From: Secundilactobacillus angelensis
Lineage (GTDB): Bacteria > Bacillota > Bacilli > Lactobacillales > Lactobacillaceae
Length of the DNA stretch: 64,000 nt
Assembly: GCF_012641075.1 (NCBI RefSeq)
Contig: NZ_JAAXLJ010000010.1
Span: forward strand, 16,918 to 80,917
Reading direction: 5' to 3'
Each line of letters starts with the position of its first letter. The first letter of the stretch is position 1. Positions 1 through 9,151 of the stretch are shown piece after piece. The notes under the pieces are model-generated. The model was not told the DNA's origin. It saw only the letters and a list, made by a program, of their open reading frames with translations, and did no database searches. Position numbers and translations under genes: made by a program.

Positions 1-545
1 AGGACGATAAGTTTGCCCACGAACTGCAGACTTCCGAGAAGGAAAAATCCGAACATAACATGCTGATTGATTTAGGCCGGAATGACTTAGGCGTCGTGAG
101 TCAGTTTGGTTCGGTTAAGGTTACTAAGACCCGTAACCTGCTGAAGTTCGCTAACGTCATGCATCTAGGCTCAACGGTGGAAAGTACCGCTGACCCGAAA
201 GCATCCGCCATGGACATCGTCAATGCAGTCCTACCTGCCGGCACCCTATCAGGTGCGCCGAAGATATCCGCCATGCAGATCATTGCCAAACTGGAAAATC
301 GTAAACGCGGCGTCTACGGCGGCTGCCTAGGTTACCTGGATTTCAGCGGTGATTTGGACCTTTGCATTGGTATCCGGCTGACCTACCGAAAGGGTGATCA
401 AATCGTGGTGCATTCCGGCGCCGGCATCGTCGCCGACAGCATCGCCAAATACGAATATCAAGAATTTAATAACAAGGCCCGCGCAGTGGTTAACGCAATT
501 AACACAGCAGATCAAGGAGGCGTCGCACATGCTTTATCTAATTGA
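1..545 (+). CDS. trpE: Anthranilate synthase component I, C-terminal part (cut by window start)
   Basis: Catalytic chorismate-binding subunit that converts chorismate to anthranilate with ammonia delivered by TrpG. About 180 C-terminal residues are visible, reading in frame from base 3. Family signatures seen are the LPAGTLSGAPK segment, the GGxxGY segment (YGGCLGYLDF) and IGIRLTY, all typical of the chorismate-utilising fold. The GTLSGAPK form favours TrpE over isochorismate synthases; PabB cannot be excluded from the fragment alone, but the trp context decides. The 3' end overlaps trpG by 17 bases, implying translational coupling. The N-terminal half and any promoter lie outside the window. 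Confidence 0.93.
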   Translation, partial: DDKFAHELQTSEKEKSEHNMLIDLGRNDLGVVSQFGSVKVTKTRNLLKFANVMHLGSTVESTADPKASAMDIVNAVLPAGTLSGAPKISAMQIIAKLENRKRGVYGGCLGYLDFSGDLDLCIGIRLTYRKGDQIVVHSGAGIVADSIAKYEYQEFNNKARAVVNAINTADQGGVAHALSN

Positions 546-1137
546 TAATTACGATAGTTTCACCTATAACTTGTATCAACTTATCGGCACGCTTAGTGAA
601 GAACCCATCACCGTGGTTAAAAATGATGAACTCACCGCTGATGAACTATTAGCCAAACATCCAACGGGAATCATCCTTTCCCCAGGGCCCGGTCGCCCAG
701 AAGACGCCGGTAACATGATGCAGATTCTTCGTGTCTTTATTGGCCGGGTACCAATCCTCGGCGTTTGTCTAGGTCACCAAGCCATTGGTGAAGCCTATGG
801 TGCTCAAGTAGTTCATGCACCGAAGCTGATGCACGGCAAGCCATCGTTGATGACACAAAGAGGTCACGCTGCTATGTTCAAGGATTGTCCAAATGAATTT
901 GAAGCCGCCAGATACCACTCGCTGGTGATTGAACCGTCAACCATGCCCGAAGATTTAACCGTAACAGCAACGGCTGATGACGGCACGATTCAAGCAGTGA
1001 CTGACGAGGCTAATCAAGTTTACGGCGTTCAGTTTCACCCTGAATCCATCATGACTGATGGCAATGTCGGCCAACAAATTATTAAAAATTATCTTGCACA
1101 AATCCATGTCGCAATCGCACTGGGTAAGCTTGCATGA
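529..1137 (+). CDS. trpG: Anthranilate synthase component II (glutamine amidotransferase)
   Basis: Class I glutamine amidotransferase of 202 residues that supplies ammonia to TrpE. The start ATG at 529 is preceded by AAGGAGG and gives the family N-terminus MLYLIDNYDSFTYNL. The nucleophile elbow GVCLGHQ (Cys) and the His-Pro-Glu motif in VQFHPES complete the catalytic triad. Length is normal. It overlaps trpE and is followed by a new promoter and T-box, so trpEG and trpDCFBA are probably separately controlled transcription units. PabA-type amidotransferases share these motifs, but the neighbours point to tryptophan synthesis. Confidence 0.95.
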   Translation: MLYLIDNYDSFTYNLYQLIGTLSEEPITVVKNDELTADELLAKHPTGIILSPGPGRPEDAGNMMQILRVFIGRVPILGVCLGHQAIGEAYGAQVVHAPKLMHGKPSLMTQRGHAAMFKDCPNEFEAARYHSLVIEPSTMPEDLTVTATADDGTIQAVTDEANQVYGVQFHPESIMTDGNVGQQIIKNYLAQIHVAIALGKLA

Positions 1138-1158
1138 AATTAAATTTAGAAAAAAGTA

Positions 1159-1187
1159 TTGACAATATTTTCATAAAGTTTTAATCT
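1159..1187 (+). promoter_or_regulatory. Promoter for the trpDCFBA transcript
   Basis: TTGACA at 1159-1164 and TAATCT at 1182-1187 are separated by 17 bases, just after trpG and just before the T-box leader. This is a near-consensus housekeeping promoter. Confidence 0.75.
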
Positions 1188-1194
1188 TATGTCA

Positions 1195-1508
1195 ATCAAA
1201 TAAATTCGCTCATACAAACCAATGATGTGGAGATCAAGATTATCGTGCACGTAAAGAGAGTCGCCGGAGCTGAGAGTGCGACCGAACGCAGGTAATTAAA
1301 TGGACCACAGAGGGTTCCTCTGAAAGATTACTTGAGTACGAGGAAACGTACAGACATACGTCAGTTGTCGGAAATGTGATTACGCATTTCGCTAAGGGTG
1401 ATGCGAGGGAGCAGTCCCTGCATCAAATTAAGGTGGCACCGCGGAATTTAAACTCCGTCCTTAACAAAACGCTATTTATAGCGCGAATGTTATGGGCGGA
1501 GTTTTTGT
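1195..1508 (+). promoter_or_regulatory. T-box riboswitch, probably tRNA-Trp responsive
   Basis: The leader carries the T-box core AAGGTGGCACCGCGG at about 1430-1444. It is followed by an antiterminator/terminator pair: ACTCCGTCC (from 1452) can pair with GGGCGGAGT (to 1501), followed by a T tract at 1502-1506. The Stem I region spans about 1230-1340. A TGG at 1301-1303, followed by ACC, is a plausible Trp specifier codon. Uncharged tRNA-Trp would stabilise the antiterminator and allow trpDCFBA transcription. Element identity is very secure; the exact specifier is inferred from position and context. Confidence 0.93.
1451..1507 (+). terminator. T-box leader terminator (attenuator)
   Basis: Inverted repeat with arms around 1452-1460 and 1493-1501 followed by TTTTT. 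It competes with the T-box antiterminator. Confidence 0.85.
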
Positions 1509-1529
1509 ATTCCAAAGGAGATCTTAATC

Positions 1530-1601
1530 ATGACAAATTTAAATCAGAAACGATGGCAAAGCCTCTCAGCTGAATCAACTCAATTGATGAACACGAACTG
1601 A
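1530..1601 (+). CDS. Small ORF (23 aa) between T-box and trpD, possible leader peptide
   Basis: ATG at 1530 is preceded by AAAGGAG with a 9-base gap, an excellent ribosome site. The ORF encodes 23 residues, starts MTNLNQKRW, and contains a single Trp codon (TGG at residue 9). It ends at 1601, 22 bases before the trpD start and just upstream of its GGAGG. It lies after the T-box terminator, so it is made only when the leader is read through. A translated leader that couples to trpD, a Trp-sensing peptide, or a relic of a lost gene are all possible. No family was recognised. Confidence 0.5.
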   Translation: MTNLNQKRWQSLSAESTQLMNTN

Positions 1602-1623
1602 CAATAAACTGGAGGAATTTACC

Positions 1624-2652
1624 ATGACAATGACAATTGAAAACGCAATTACTAAAGTAGCAGGCCGTACCGATTTAACCTTTGACGAAATGAACGACGT
1701 GATGAACGAGATCATGGATGGCAAAGCTAATGACATTCAAATTTCAAGTTTACTGACCGCTTTAACAGTCAAGCACGAGACCGTGCAAGAAATTGCCGGT
1801 GCTGCTAATTCAATGAGAGATCACGCTTTAACCTTTAAAGCCGGGGAGCCGGTTCTTGAAATCGTCGGTACTGGTGGTGATCACGCCAACTCATTTAACA
1901 TTTCAACCACTTCATCATTAGTTGCGGCAGCTGCTGGCACGCCAGTTGCTAAGCACGGTAACCGGGCCGCTTCATCCAAGAGCGGTGCCGCTGATGTGCT
2001 TGAAGCCTTAGGTGTGAACATCAACGTCACACCAGAAGCCAGTGAAGATATCTTAAATCAAATCGGCATCTGCTTCTTATTCGCACAGGAATATCACAAG
2101 GCCATGCGCTTTGTGGCTCCCGTTCGTAAAACACTGGGTATTCGAACCTTATTCAACGTCCTTGGACCATTAGCCAACCCAGCTCATGCAGGAATGCAGC
2201 TACTAGGTGTCTATGATGATGAGCTTCTAGAACCAATGGCACACGTACTTCATGAGTTAGGTGTTAAAAATGCTTTAGTTATTCATGGTACTGATGGTTT
2301 AGATGAAGCTTCCATTTCCGCACCAACCCATGTCGTTGAAGTTCGTGGTGATGACTTTAAGTCGTACACCATCACACCAGAACAATTTGGCTTGAAGCGG
2401 GCTAAGAAGGAAGACATTGTTGGCGGCACACCTGCGGATAATGCTCAAATCACCCGCGACGTTCTGGCTGGCAAGCCAGGTCCGAAGCGCGATATCGTTC
2501 TTTTGAACGCCGGCTTGGCACTCTACACTGCTCATCCAGAATTAACCATGGAAGGTGCTGTTAAGAAGGCTGCTGAAGTCATTGACAGCGGTGCTGCTGA
2601 GAAGAAGCTGAACGAATTAATCGACCTTACGAAGGGAGCACAAGTAGCATGA
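1624..2652 (+). CDS. trpD: Anthranilate phosphoribosyltransferase
   Basis: Transfers the phosphoribosyl group of PRPP to anthranilate. It has 342 residues, normal for the family. The glycine-rich PRPP loop GTGGD followed by [10 protein letters not shown] is seen near residue 80, then the [21 protein letters not shown] segment of this family (Lys/His/Arg and SSKSG). GGAGG sits 8 bases before ATG 1624; a second ATG at 1630 is a less well-spaced alternative. It overlaps trpC by 4 bases (ATGA). Confidence 0.97.
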   Translation: MTMTIENAITKVAGRTDLTFDEMNDVMNEIMDGKANDIQISSLLTALTVKHETVQEIAGAANSMRDHALTFKAGEPVLEIVGTGGDHANSFNISTTSSLVAAAAGTPVAKHGNRAASSKSGAADVLEALGVNINVTPEASEDILNQIGICFLFAQEYHKAMRFVAPVRKTLGIRTLFNVLGPLANPAHAGMQLLGVYDDELLEPMAHVLHELGVKNALVIHGTDGLDEASISAPTHVVEVRGDDFKSYTITPEQFGLKRAKKEDIVGGTPADNAQITRDVLAGKPGPKRDIVLLNAGLALYTAHPELTMEGAVKKAAEVIDSGAAEKKLNELIDLTKGAQVA

Positions 2653-3428
2653 TTCTAGACGACCTTGTGGCAGCCACAAAACGCCGCCTCCAACGTGAAA
2701 AAGCCATTATCTCAGTTGACGACATGAAAACTAAAGCCGCCGCAGTGCCGACTAAGGATCCACAAGCGGTTTACGACCGCTTCAATGCTCCTGGCATTCA
2801 CTTGATTGGTGAAGTTAAAAAAGCTTCCCCTTCAAAGGGATTAATTGCTGACCAGTTCCCCTACTTAGAGATTGCCGAAGATTATGACCGACACGGTGTC
2901 AGCGCCATTTCAGTGCTCACCGAACCCGATTACTTTAAGGGTGACATTCACTACCTGCAAGAAATTGCAGCCAACGTCAGTGTTCCCGTTCTGCGAAAAG
3001 ATTTCGTTATTGATCCGTACATGCTCTATCAAGCTAAAGCAGCAGGCGCAAGTATCGTACTATTAATAGTAGCAATTCTCAGTGATCAGCAGCTGAAAGA
3101 CTACTTTAAACTAGCCCACGAACTTGGATTAGCCGCTTTAGTTGAAGCTCACGATGAACAGGAACTGCAACGTGCTGTAGATGTAGGCGCTAAATTGATT
3201 GGGGTCAATAACCGCGACCTTAGAACCTTTGATGTATCACTGAATAACAGCATCAAGCTACGTAAACTGGTTCCTAATAACATTGCCTTCGTTGCCGAAA
3301 GCGGGATTCATACCCGAGACGACGTGAAGGTCATGGAAGAAAACCATATGAACGGTATCTTGATCGGTGAAGCCTTGATGACCGCACCCGATAAAGCTGA
3401 AAAAATTACGCAATTGTTGGGAGTGTGA
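2649..3428 (+). CDS. trpC: Indole-3-glycerol-phosphate synthase
   Basis: A TIM-barrel enzyme of 259 residues that ring-closes and decarboxylates CdRP to indole-3-glycerol phosphate. The catalytic [11 protein letters not shown] segment (Glu, Lys and Ser) near residue 53 is intact. Also present are VLRKDFVID, the GVNNRDL strand, and the phosphate-binding end VAESGIHT and GILIGEALM. It starts on the ATGA overlap with trpD and is followed, after four bases, by trpF as a separate gene, not a TrpCF fusion as in enterobacteria. Confidence 0.97.
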   Translation: MILDDLVAATKRRLQREKAIISVDDMKTKAAAVPTKDPQAVYDRFNAPGIHLIGEVKKASPSKGLIADQFPYLEIAEDYDRHGVSAISVLTEPDYFKGDIHYLQEIAANVSVPVLRKDFVIDPYMLYQAKAAGASIVLLIVAILSDQQLKDYFKLAHELGLAALVEAHDEQELQRAVDVGAKLIGVNNRDLRTFDVSLNNSIKLRKLVPNNIAFVAESGIHTRDDVKVMEENHMNGILIGEALMTAPDKAEKITQLLGV

Positions 3429-3432
3429 TGAC

Positions 3433-4011
3433 ATGACGCAAATCAAAATCTGTGGATTAATGCGAGAACAAGATACGCAGGTCGTTAATGAAGTGCACCC
3501 GGATTTCGCTGGTTTTGTATTTGCGAAAAGTCGTCGCCAAATCTCACTGCCAACTGCTTTAAAATTCCGGCAACTGCTCGATCCGTCAATTCCAACCGCT
3601 GGCGTGTTCGTTAATGAACCATTAGAGAATATGTTAAAAATCTATCACAGCGGCGCGATTCAAATCGTCCAGCTTCACGGCAATGAATCTGAAGAAACGG
3701 TCAAGGCGCTTAAAGCTGCTGGGGCTACCGTCTTTCAAGTTTTCAAACCAAATGCCAAAATTACCCCCACTACAGCCGATTACGTCATGCTGGATAGTGG
3801 GAATGGTTCAGGGGTCGCATTGGACTGGACGCGAGTACCAAATGCACCCCACCCGTTTATCCTGGCTGGCGGGCTGACACCAGATAATGTCACGACTGCC
3901 ATTAACACTGTTCACCCAGACGTGATCGACGTTTCCAGCGGTGTTGAAACCAACGGCCAAAAAGATCCCGATAAGATTCGTGCAATCGTTGCAACTACTC
4001 ATGCTAATTAA
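3433..4011 (+). CDS. trpF: Phosphoribosylanthranilate isomerase
   Basis: A TIM-barrel isomerase of 192 residues that converts PRA to CdRP. The N-terminus KICGL carries the catalytic Cys. Also visible are [15 protein letters not shown] followed by DW, the phosphate-binding [10 protein letters not shown], and DVSSGVET. It lies four bases after trpC and directly before the ribosome site of trpB. Slightly short for the family (about 200) but with all motifs intact. Confidence 0.96.
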   Translation: MTQIKICGLMREQDTQVVNEVHPDFAGFVFAKSRRQISLPTALKFRQLLDPSIPTAGVFVNEPLENMLKIYHSGAIQIVQLHGNESEETVKALKAAGATVFQVFKPNAKITPTTADYVMLDSGNGSGVALDWTRVPNAPHPFILAGGLTPDNVTTAINTVHPDVIDVSSGVETNGQKDPDKIRAIVATTHAN

Positions 4012-4028
4012 TGAAAGGAAACCTATCA

Positions 4029-5243
4029 ATGACTGAACTTAATTTGGAACTTAACAAAAATATCTCCGGACGCTACGGCGAATACGGTGGCCAATATATT
4101 CCTGAAACTTTAATGAACGAACTGGATCGTATGACTAAAGCTTACGAGCATTACAAGAACGATCCAGAATTCAAAACCGAACTCCATGATCTGTTGGTGG
4201 ACTACGCTAACCGTCCTTCACTGCTGTACTATGCGGAACGCATGACCAAAGACCTTGGTGGTGCTCAAATCTATTTGAAGCGTGAAGACCTCAACCATAC
4301 CGGTGCCCATAAAATTAATAACGTGATTGGCCAAGCTTTACTGGCAAAGCACATGGGTAAAACTCGTTTGATTGCTGAAACCGGTGCTGGCCAACACGGT
4401 GTGGCTACTGCCACCATTGCCGCTTACTTCGGTATGGAATGTGAAATTTTCATGGGTAAGGAAGATACTGACCGTCAACGGCTAAATGTCTACCGGATGG
4501 AATTGTTAGGTGCCAAAGTACACCCCGTTACCAGCGGTTCAATGGTCTTGAAAGATGCTATCAACGCGGCACTGCAAGACTGGACTAAACGGGTGGATGA
4601 CACCTTCTATCTCATGGGTTCAGCCACCGGTCCACATCCTTATCCATTAATGGTTCGGGATTTCCAATCAGTAATTAGTCAGGAATCAAAGAAACAACTC
4701 AAAGAAAAAACTGGCAAATTACCAGATATGGTAGTCGCCTGCGTCGGCGGCGGTTCAAACGCCATTGGTTCATTTGCCAATTACATTGACGATCCAAGCG
4801 TTCAATTAGTCGGTGCTGAAGCTGCTGGTAAGGGTGTTGAAACTGAACTTACCGCCGCCACTGTTGAACGGGGCTCCGATGGTATTTTCCACGGGATGAA
4901 GTCCATGTTCCTGCAAAACAAGACTGGTCAAATCAACCCAGTGTACTCAATTTCAGCTGGTCTTGATTACCCAGGTGTGGGTCCCGAACATGCCTACCTG
5001 GCTAAGACTGGTCGTGCTCAATACGTCGGCATTACTGATGATGAAGCCGTTCAGGCCTTCGAATACATCGCCAAAACAGAAGGTATCGTGGCTGCTATCG
5101 AAAGCTGCCATGCCGTTGCCTACGTTGAAAAAATTGCACCAAAGATGCGTAAAGATCAAATCATTGTCTGCACCCTCTCAGGTCGGGGCGACAAAGACGT
5201 CGCATCAATTGCTAAATACAGAGGAGTGGATATCGATGAGTAA
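4029..5243 (+). CDS. trpB: Tryptophan synthase beta chain
   Basis: PLP enzyme joining indole and serine; works as an alpha2-beta2 complex with TrpA. It has 404 residues from ATG 4029. An in-frame ATG at 4011 overlaps the trpF stop, but AAAGGA at 4014-4019 fits 4029 better. The PLP lysine is in [16 protein letters not shown]. The VGGGSNAIG phosphate-binding glycine loop and the ETGAGQHG segment are present, with LSGRGDKD near the end. It overlaps trpA by eight bases. Confidence 0.97.
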   Translation: MTELNLELNKNISGRYGEYGGQYIPETLMNELDRMTKAYEHYKNDPEFKTELHDLLVDYANRPSLLYYAERMTKDLGGAQIYLKREDLNHTGAHKINNVIGQALLAKHMGKTRLIAETGAGQHGVATATIAAYFGMECEIFMGKEDTDRQRLNVYRMELLGAKVHPVTSGSMVLKDAINAALQDWTKRVDDTFYLMGSATGPHPYPLMVRDFQSVISQESKKQLKEKTGKLPDMVVACVGGGSNAIGSFANYIDDPSVQLVGAEAAGKGVETELTAATVERGSDGIFHGMKSMFLQNKTGQINPVYSISAGLDYPGVGPEHAYLAKTGRAQYVGITDDEAVQAFEYIAKTEGIVAAIESCHAVAYVEKIAPKMRKDQIIVCTLSGRGDKDVASIAKYRGVDIDE

Positions 5244-6027
5244 ATTAACTGATGCCTTTAAAAACCAAAAAGCTTTCATCCCGTTCGTTGCTGCTAACGA
5301 CCCGGACTTTGAAGGAACCGTCAACAACGTGGTGGCACTAGCTAAAGGCGGTGCGGATATTGTTGAACTTGGGATTCCCTTCTCCGACCCAATCGCTGAT
5401 GGACCAGTGATTCAAGCGGCTGATTTACGGGCTTTAAAAGCGGATCCTGATCTGCCAATGGACACCATTTTCGACATGGTCAAGGAAATTCGCAAACAGA
5501 CTGATGTCCCACTAGCGTTTCTGACTTATTTAAATATCGTCTTTCAGTATGGTTATGAAGCCTTTACAGCACGCTGTGAGGAACTCGGCATCTACGGATT
5601 AGTCATTCCAGATATGCCACTGGAAGAACGTGGTGAACTGGCACCCATTGCAGAAAAACACAACGTTGATCTAATCCCGTTAGTCACCCCAATCTCTGCC
5701 GACCGGATTGAAAAGATTGCTGCCGCAGCCACTGGTTTCATCTACGTGGTTTCTTCACTGGGTGTTACCGGTGAACGAAGTGAATTCGCCAACGGTTTAG
5801 CTGATTTAGTTAACCGGATCCGTAAAGTTACTGACGTCCCAACCGCCATTGGTTTTGGGATTCATACCCCTGAACAAGCCACCGAAATGGCACAAATTGC
5901 TGACGGTGCCATCGTTGGTAGTGCCTGTGTCAACATCGTGGCCGAATACGGTCACCAAGCACCAGCAAAATTAACGGATTATACCAAACAAATGAAAGCA
6001 GCTGTTAATGCTAATCCTGTGAGATAA
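5236..6027 (+). CDS. trpA: Tryptophan synthase alpha chain
   Basis: Cleaves indole-3-glycerol phosphate to indole for TrpB. 263 residues from ATG 5236, which follows GGAG at 5222-5225; the open frame extends upstream inside trpB, but only this start has family-like sequence. Catalytic Glu is in [10 protein letters not shown] and Asp in [16 protein letters not shown] and GFGIHTPEQ (phosphate site) are present. Last gene of the operon. No strong terminator follows within 100 bases; a 7-bp inverted repeat (AACAGCG/CGCTGTT) lies at about 6075-6115. Confidence 0.97.
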   Translation: MSKLTDAFKNQKAFIPFVAANDPDFEGTVNNVVALAKGGADIVELGIPFSDPIADGPVIQAADLRALKADPDLPMDTIFDMVKEIRKQTDVPLAFLTYLNIVFQYGYEAFTARCEELGIYGLVIPDMPLEERGELAPIAEKHNVDLIPLVTPISADRIEKIAAAATGFIYVVSSLGVTGERSEFANGLADLVNRIRKVTDVPTAIGFGIHTPEQATEMAQIADGAIVGSACVNIVAEYGHQAPAKLTDYTKQMKAAVNANPVR

Positions 6028-6424
6028 GGACAACTGTTTGGTAACATAACTCGGTAAATTCCAAAATATAACACTCAACAGCGTCATTTCGATGATTTTT
6101 ATCGGGGTGGCGCTGTTGGCCTACTTTCAAGTATTTGGCAACGGTGCAATCAAGAAACCGAGTGAAAGTCTCAGCAATATTGAGTTACTTCACAACATCT
6201 TTGTTATAATAGACGTATTGGAAGAAGTGTTGATTCGAAGATACCAACTTAGACTTTTTATCATCTATATTTACTTGATAATCGCTCAATGTAGACATTT
6301 AAAACCATTGCAATACCAACTAATTTAAATTTATTTGTCAAAATCAAGTCTTTATAGTTGTATTTACAAGGTCATGCTGGTATTCTACAGTCGAAATATA
6401 ATTACTTCTGAGGAGGGGGCAGCC
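6028..6424 (+). other. 397-bp gap between trpA and marR
   Basis: I see no convincing gene. There is a weak inverted repeat near 6075-6115, a TATAAT-like box near 6208, and the GGAGGGGG ribosome site of the following gene. An open frame at 6092-6328 has no ribosome site or family resemblance. Confidence 0.6.
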
Positions 6425-6853
6425 ATGAACACAAAAACAACGGCTAGCTTAATTCATCGTATCGCAAGTTTTGAGACGCAGTATTTGAACCAAGAGCTTC
6501 GTTCGCTAGACCTTAATTCTGATCAAGCCCGAGCCATTAATTTTATTGCCAGTCATCCTAACAGTATGCAGCGTGATATTGCACACTACCTTAATCGGCA
6601 AGAAGCCAGCGTGACTAACTTATTAAAAGGGTTAGTGCGTCGTAATTTAATTGTGCGGACGATTCCGGTGGAAAACGAGCGAACAAAATTACTCTCGTTG
6701 ACAGAAGCGGGTGCAAACTTAGTTAGTAACATTCAAACGTCATTTTCACAAATGAACGTTCTGCTTGAAGAGTCTCTGTCCGACGCAGAAGCCACAAAAT
6801 TAACCCAGTTACTGAATACCATTCAGAAACAAATTGACGAGAAGCAGCAATAA
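6425..6853 (+). CDS. MarR family transcriptional regulator
   Basis: A 142-residue winged-helix regulator. Start ATG 6425 follows GAGGAGGGGG; the frame is open further upstream without a ribosome site. The middle holds the DNA-binding fold (DIAHYLNRQEASVTNLLKGL, then a wing with ENERTKLLSLTEAG). The C-terminal helix forms the dimer. It stands alone, not next to a transporter, with its own downstream terminator, so its target is unknown. Small aromatic or phenolic ligands are typical of the family but not shown here. Confidence 0.85.
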   Translation: MNTKTTASLIHRIASFETQYLNQELRSLDLNSDQARAINFIASHPNSMQRDIAHYLNRQEASVTNLLKGLVRRNLIVRTIPVENERTKLLSLTEAGANLVSNIQTSFSQMNVLLEESLSDAEATKLTQLLNTIQKQIDEKQQ

Positions 6854-6931
6854 TTTTTGTATAGCCGGGGTAACAAGAAGTTTAAGACAGGAGTGGGCCG
6901 GCTGCAATTTACTTGGCCTTATAAGTAAATA

Positions 6932-6976
6932 CCTCTTTATTCCGCTAAATTCGGAATGAAGAGGCATTTTTGTTTT
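6932..6976 (+). terminator. Rho-independent terminator after marR
   Basis: A 13-bp near-perfect stem (CCTCTTTATTCCG with CGGAATGAAGAGG) is followed by a T-rich tract. It lies before the next gene, which rules out starts upstream of about 6980 for that gene. Confidence 0.85.
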
Positions 6977-7021
6977 TCAATATCGTGTAAACTATGGGTA
7001 GTAACAAGGGAGGTATTCGCT

Positions 7022-7684
7022 ATTTCAATAGAGATTAATTGGTTATATCAAACGTTGTTAACCCACATGGGTCCTTCGGGCTGGTGGCCCGCAGATGATA
7101 AACGCGACATCATTGTGGGTGCCATTCTAGTTCAAAATACCGCATGGCAAAACGCTGATGTTGGTTTAAACAATTTAAAACACCGCACCAGGTTAGATCC
7201 TGAAGCGGTGTTAGCATTAACGCAAACTGAATTAATCGATTTAATTCGGGCCAGTGGCTTTTACCGAAATAAAGCCAAAGCCATTCACAGTGTCTTTCAA
7301 TGGTTCAACGACCGAAGCTGGGATTATGCCGGAATTGCGACCTCAGCCACTCAAGCCGAGCTTCGAAAGCAACTCCTGGCTCTTCCTGGTGTTGGCCAGG
7401 AAACTGCCGATGTTTACTTAGTCTACATCTTTGATTTGCCCACTTTTATCGCTGACTCCTACACTCGCCGCTTGTTCAAGCACCTTGGCTACCAGCAAAC
7501 TGATAGTTATCAGCACCTGAAAAAACAAGTCAGTCTTCCCAGCAACTTTACTGCGGAAATGGCACAGGATTTTCACGGCCAACTAGACGAATTCGGCAAG
7601 CAGTACCTCCAGCGTGAAGACACATTTGGGGATAGCTTTTTAGCTCAAGAACTATTTGAATATCAACAAACTCAAGAAAGCTAA
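7022..7684 (+). CDS. Endonuclease III-like HhH-GPD base excision repair protein, apparent ATT start
   Basis: A DNA glycosylase-type protein of about 220 residues. The HhH-GPD core is visible: LPGVGQETADVYLVY (helix-hairpin-helix) followed by the catalytic-region Asp in FIADSYTRRLF. The early part (LLTHMGPSGWWPADD, IIVGAILVQNTAWQN) matches the clade of small endonuclease III homologues without the C-terminal iron-sulphur Cys cluster; no Cys cluster is seen. The frame has no ATG, GTG or TTG between the upstream terminator and conserved sequence. AGGGAGG at 7008-7014 sits seven bases before an ATT codon at 7022, so ATT is the best start. The 3' end overlaps the convergent gene by 33 bases. Confidence 0.82.
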   Translation: MSIEINWLYQTLLTHMGPSGWWPADDKRDIIVGAILVQNTAWQNADVGLNNLKHRTRLDPEAVLALTQTELIDLIRASGFYRNKAKAIHSVFQWFNDRSWDYAGIATSATQAELRKQLLALPGVGQETADVYLVYIFDLPTFIADSYTRRLFKHLGYQQTDSYQHLKKQVSLPSNFTAEMAQDFHGQLDEFGKQYLQREDTFGDSFLAQELFEYQQTQES

Positions 7685-8023
7685 TAGACCAGGTATCCCT
7701 TGCGTCCAGGCAATCTGCCGGTTAACTGTTAAGCCACCAAAGATACCGGCAATGAATACAAATCCGGTAAACACGAGACATCCGGCTACCACGGCATTGG
7801 CAGGCAAGCCAAAGCGCATGAATAACAAGCCAACGCCAACAAACCCGTTATATAGACCAATATTGGCCATAGTCGACTTGGTTTCTGGCCGATGCTGATA
7901 CTCTGCTGACATTCCAAAGGCTTTTTGAGCTGTAGCCGTCTGGGACCCAAACATTTCTAAACACAAGATCAGTAAGGCTTCTACTGCAACGATTAAAACT
8001 AAGATCGTACTAATGACTGACAT
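7652..8023 (-). CDS. DUF1304-type small membrane protein
   Basis: 123 residues with four predicted membrane helices: about 1-22, 50-70, 76-98 and 102-121. The segments EMFGSQTATAQKAFG, NIGLYNGFVG and the GIPGLLAF end match the DUF1304 family of small integral membrane proteins common in Firmicutes, function unknown. It converges on and overlaps the end of the endonuclease III-like gene by 33 bases. Confidence 0.75.
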   Translation of the reverse strand: MSVISTILVLIVAVEALLILCLEMFGSQTATAQKAFGMSAEYQHRPETKSTMANIGLYNGFVGVGLLFMRFGLPANAVVAGCLVFTGFVFIAGIFGGLTVNRQIAWTQGIPGLLAFLSLLIFK

Positions 8024-8034
8024 GCGACTACCCC

Positions 8035-8847
8035 CTAAAATAATTTTGAATCCCCAGTTGGGACTAGATAGATACCAAATGAACCGTAGCCGCTGGGCCA
8101 GGTATGGTAATCAGACGTATACCCATGTGGCGTTGCGTAGATCCCGATTTGATAGCCCTTATACTTTGCTCGTTTGGATGTGGTATATCCCTGAGCATTC
8201 AATACTGCAGTAGCTAATTTAGTGTAATTCGTTTTGCTGGAAGTACTTGTCCAGTTATACGGGGTGAAAATACCAGTTGCTGTCGCATCTTTATTGAGCT
8301 TTGAATACGTGGCAGTCTTGCTGACACCGGCATTCAAATCATTCTGAGCATCTTTTGAGTAGCTTGTGTTCAAAATTGTACCGGGAAATAGTGCGAGAAT
8401 ATCTGCCTGTAATTTAGCTGCTTCACGAACAGATTTAATCCCGGCCAATCCGCCACCGTATGATTTCACTACCGCACTGTGGGCAAAAGCATCATCGGGA
8501 TTATCGCCCTTGGTCAGATAGCCATGGTAAACTAACCCCTTAATTTTGCCAGTGTTATTGATAACCTGATAATAGTAGCCAGACTTTTTCCCGGACTGCA
8601 GTTTAACCTGCTTATAAACGTACCACGTCGTTCGTGGATAGTTCTTCAGATTATGGATTTTCTTGGTGTGCTTTAAGTCCCACATCCATTTGTTGCTGGT
8701 TGTTTTGGCGTAATAGGCAACATCACTGTAGCTCTTGGTCTTGACTACTTTCCAAGTTGCAGCAGCGTCTGCGGTTGTTGGTAAGGCAGCTACTCCTAAG
8801 CCACCTAGTACCAGTCCCGTTGTTGCTGCCATGATGATCTTTTTCAT
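8035..8847 (-). CDS. Secreted protein of unknown function
   Basis: 270 residues from ATG 8847, chosen because GGGGGAG lies six bases upstream; the in-frame ATG 15 bases earlier has no site. A classical signal peptide (MKKIIMAATTGLVLGG then ALPTTADAAA) with likely cleavage near residue 28. The mature part begins with tryptophan- and tyrosine-rich beta-type sequence (WMWDLKHTKKIHNLKNYP, TTWYVYKQVKL, YYYQVINN) like the surface-associated SH3-like modules of lactobacilli. It is followed by a helical region and a C-terminal half rich in Tyr/Gly/Thr. No catalytic motif recognised and no cell-wall anchor, so probably exported and loosely attached. Confidence 0.75.
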   Translation of the reverse strand: MKKIIMAATTGLVLGGLGVAALPTTADAAATWKVVKTKSYSDVAYYAKTTSNKWMWDLKHTKKIHNLKNYPRTTWYVYKQVKLQSGKKSGYYYQVINNTGKIKGLVYHGYLTKGDNPDDAFAHSAVVKSYGGGLAGIKSVREAAKLQADILALFPGTILNTSYSKDAQNDLNAGVSKTATYSKLNKDATATGIFTPYNWTSTSSKTNYTKLATAVLNAQGYTTSKRAKYKGYQIGIYATPHGYTSDYHTWPSGYGSFGIYLVPTGDSKLF

Positions 8848-8944
8848 TTCGCACTCCCCCATTCGGATACATCATACGTTTAACTCAAATGTAGCAGAGG
8901 TAAACGGTGGTCGCAAGGGGGAAGCGCTTAATTTTATTGACGAC

Positions 8945-9146
8945 ACAAAAAAAGACGCCCCATCACTGGGACGTCCATACAGCCACTTAGCCGAAACTAA
9001 ATGGGTTCTCAAAAATCCACATTTCCTTTGAACCAAGGCAGCCGCATATCCGGCGGTGTTACATTGCCTGCTGTGCAAAAGAATCACCTAGTTGCTTGCG
9101 CAAACCGTTATTGCTAACGGCGTGATATTCTCGACTCATCGCATGT
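8945..9146 (-). ncRNA. Unassigned ~200-nt structured RNA gene
   Basis: A transcript here is supported by a consensus promoter at 9152-9180 and an intrinsic terminator (GACG-type stem at 8954-8975, then a T7 tract on the minus strand). No plausible protein is encoded. The RNA can form several clean hairpins: CCGTTA with GCAA loop and TAACGG (9105-9120), a neighbouring TTGC-GCAA-GCAA hairpin, both enclosed by ATCAC/GTGAT, then GCCG/CGGC, and CATTTAG/CTAAGTG near the 3' end. Size and free-standing layout would suit 6S RNA, but I cannot confirm the central bubble. SRP, tmRNA and RNase P signatures are not seen. Confidence 0.6.
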
Positions 9147-9151
9147 AAAGT

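Noticed and set aside
1..1137. pabB/pabA (aminobenzoate) instead of trpE/trpG
   Set aside because: Motifs are shared, but the GTLSGAPK form, gene order and following trpDCFBA favour tryptophan synthesis.
6092..6328. 78-codon open frame after trpA
   Set aside because: No ribosome site, no family resemblance and odd composition; treated as intergenic.
8920..8933. cre-like GGAAGCGCTTAATT upstream of a secreted protein gene
   Set aside because: Only a partial match, between a terminator and a ribosome site without a clear promoter; not strong enough to list.
8872..9087. 71-codon minus-strand frame
   Set aside because: It lies within the structured RNA gene and ends in its terminator; composition is not protein-like.
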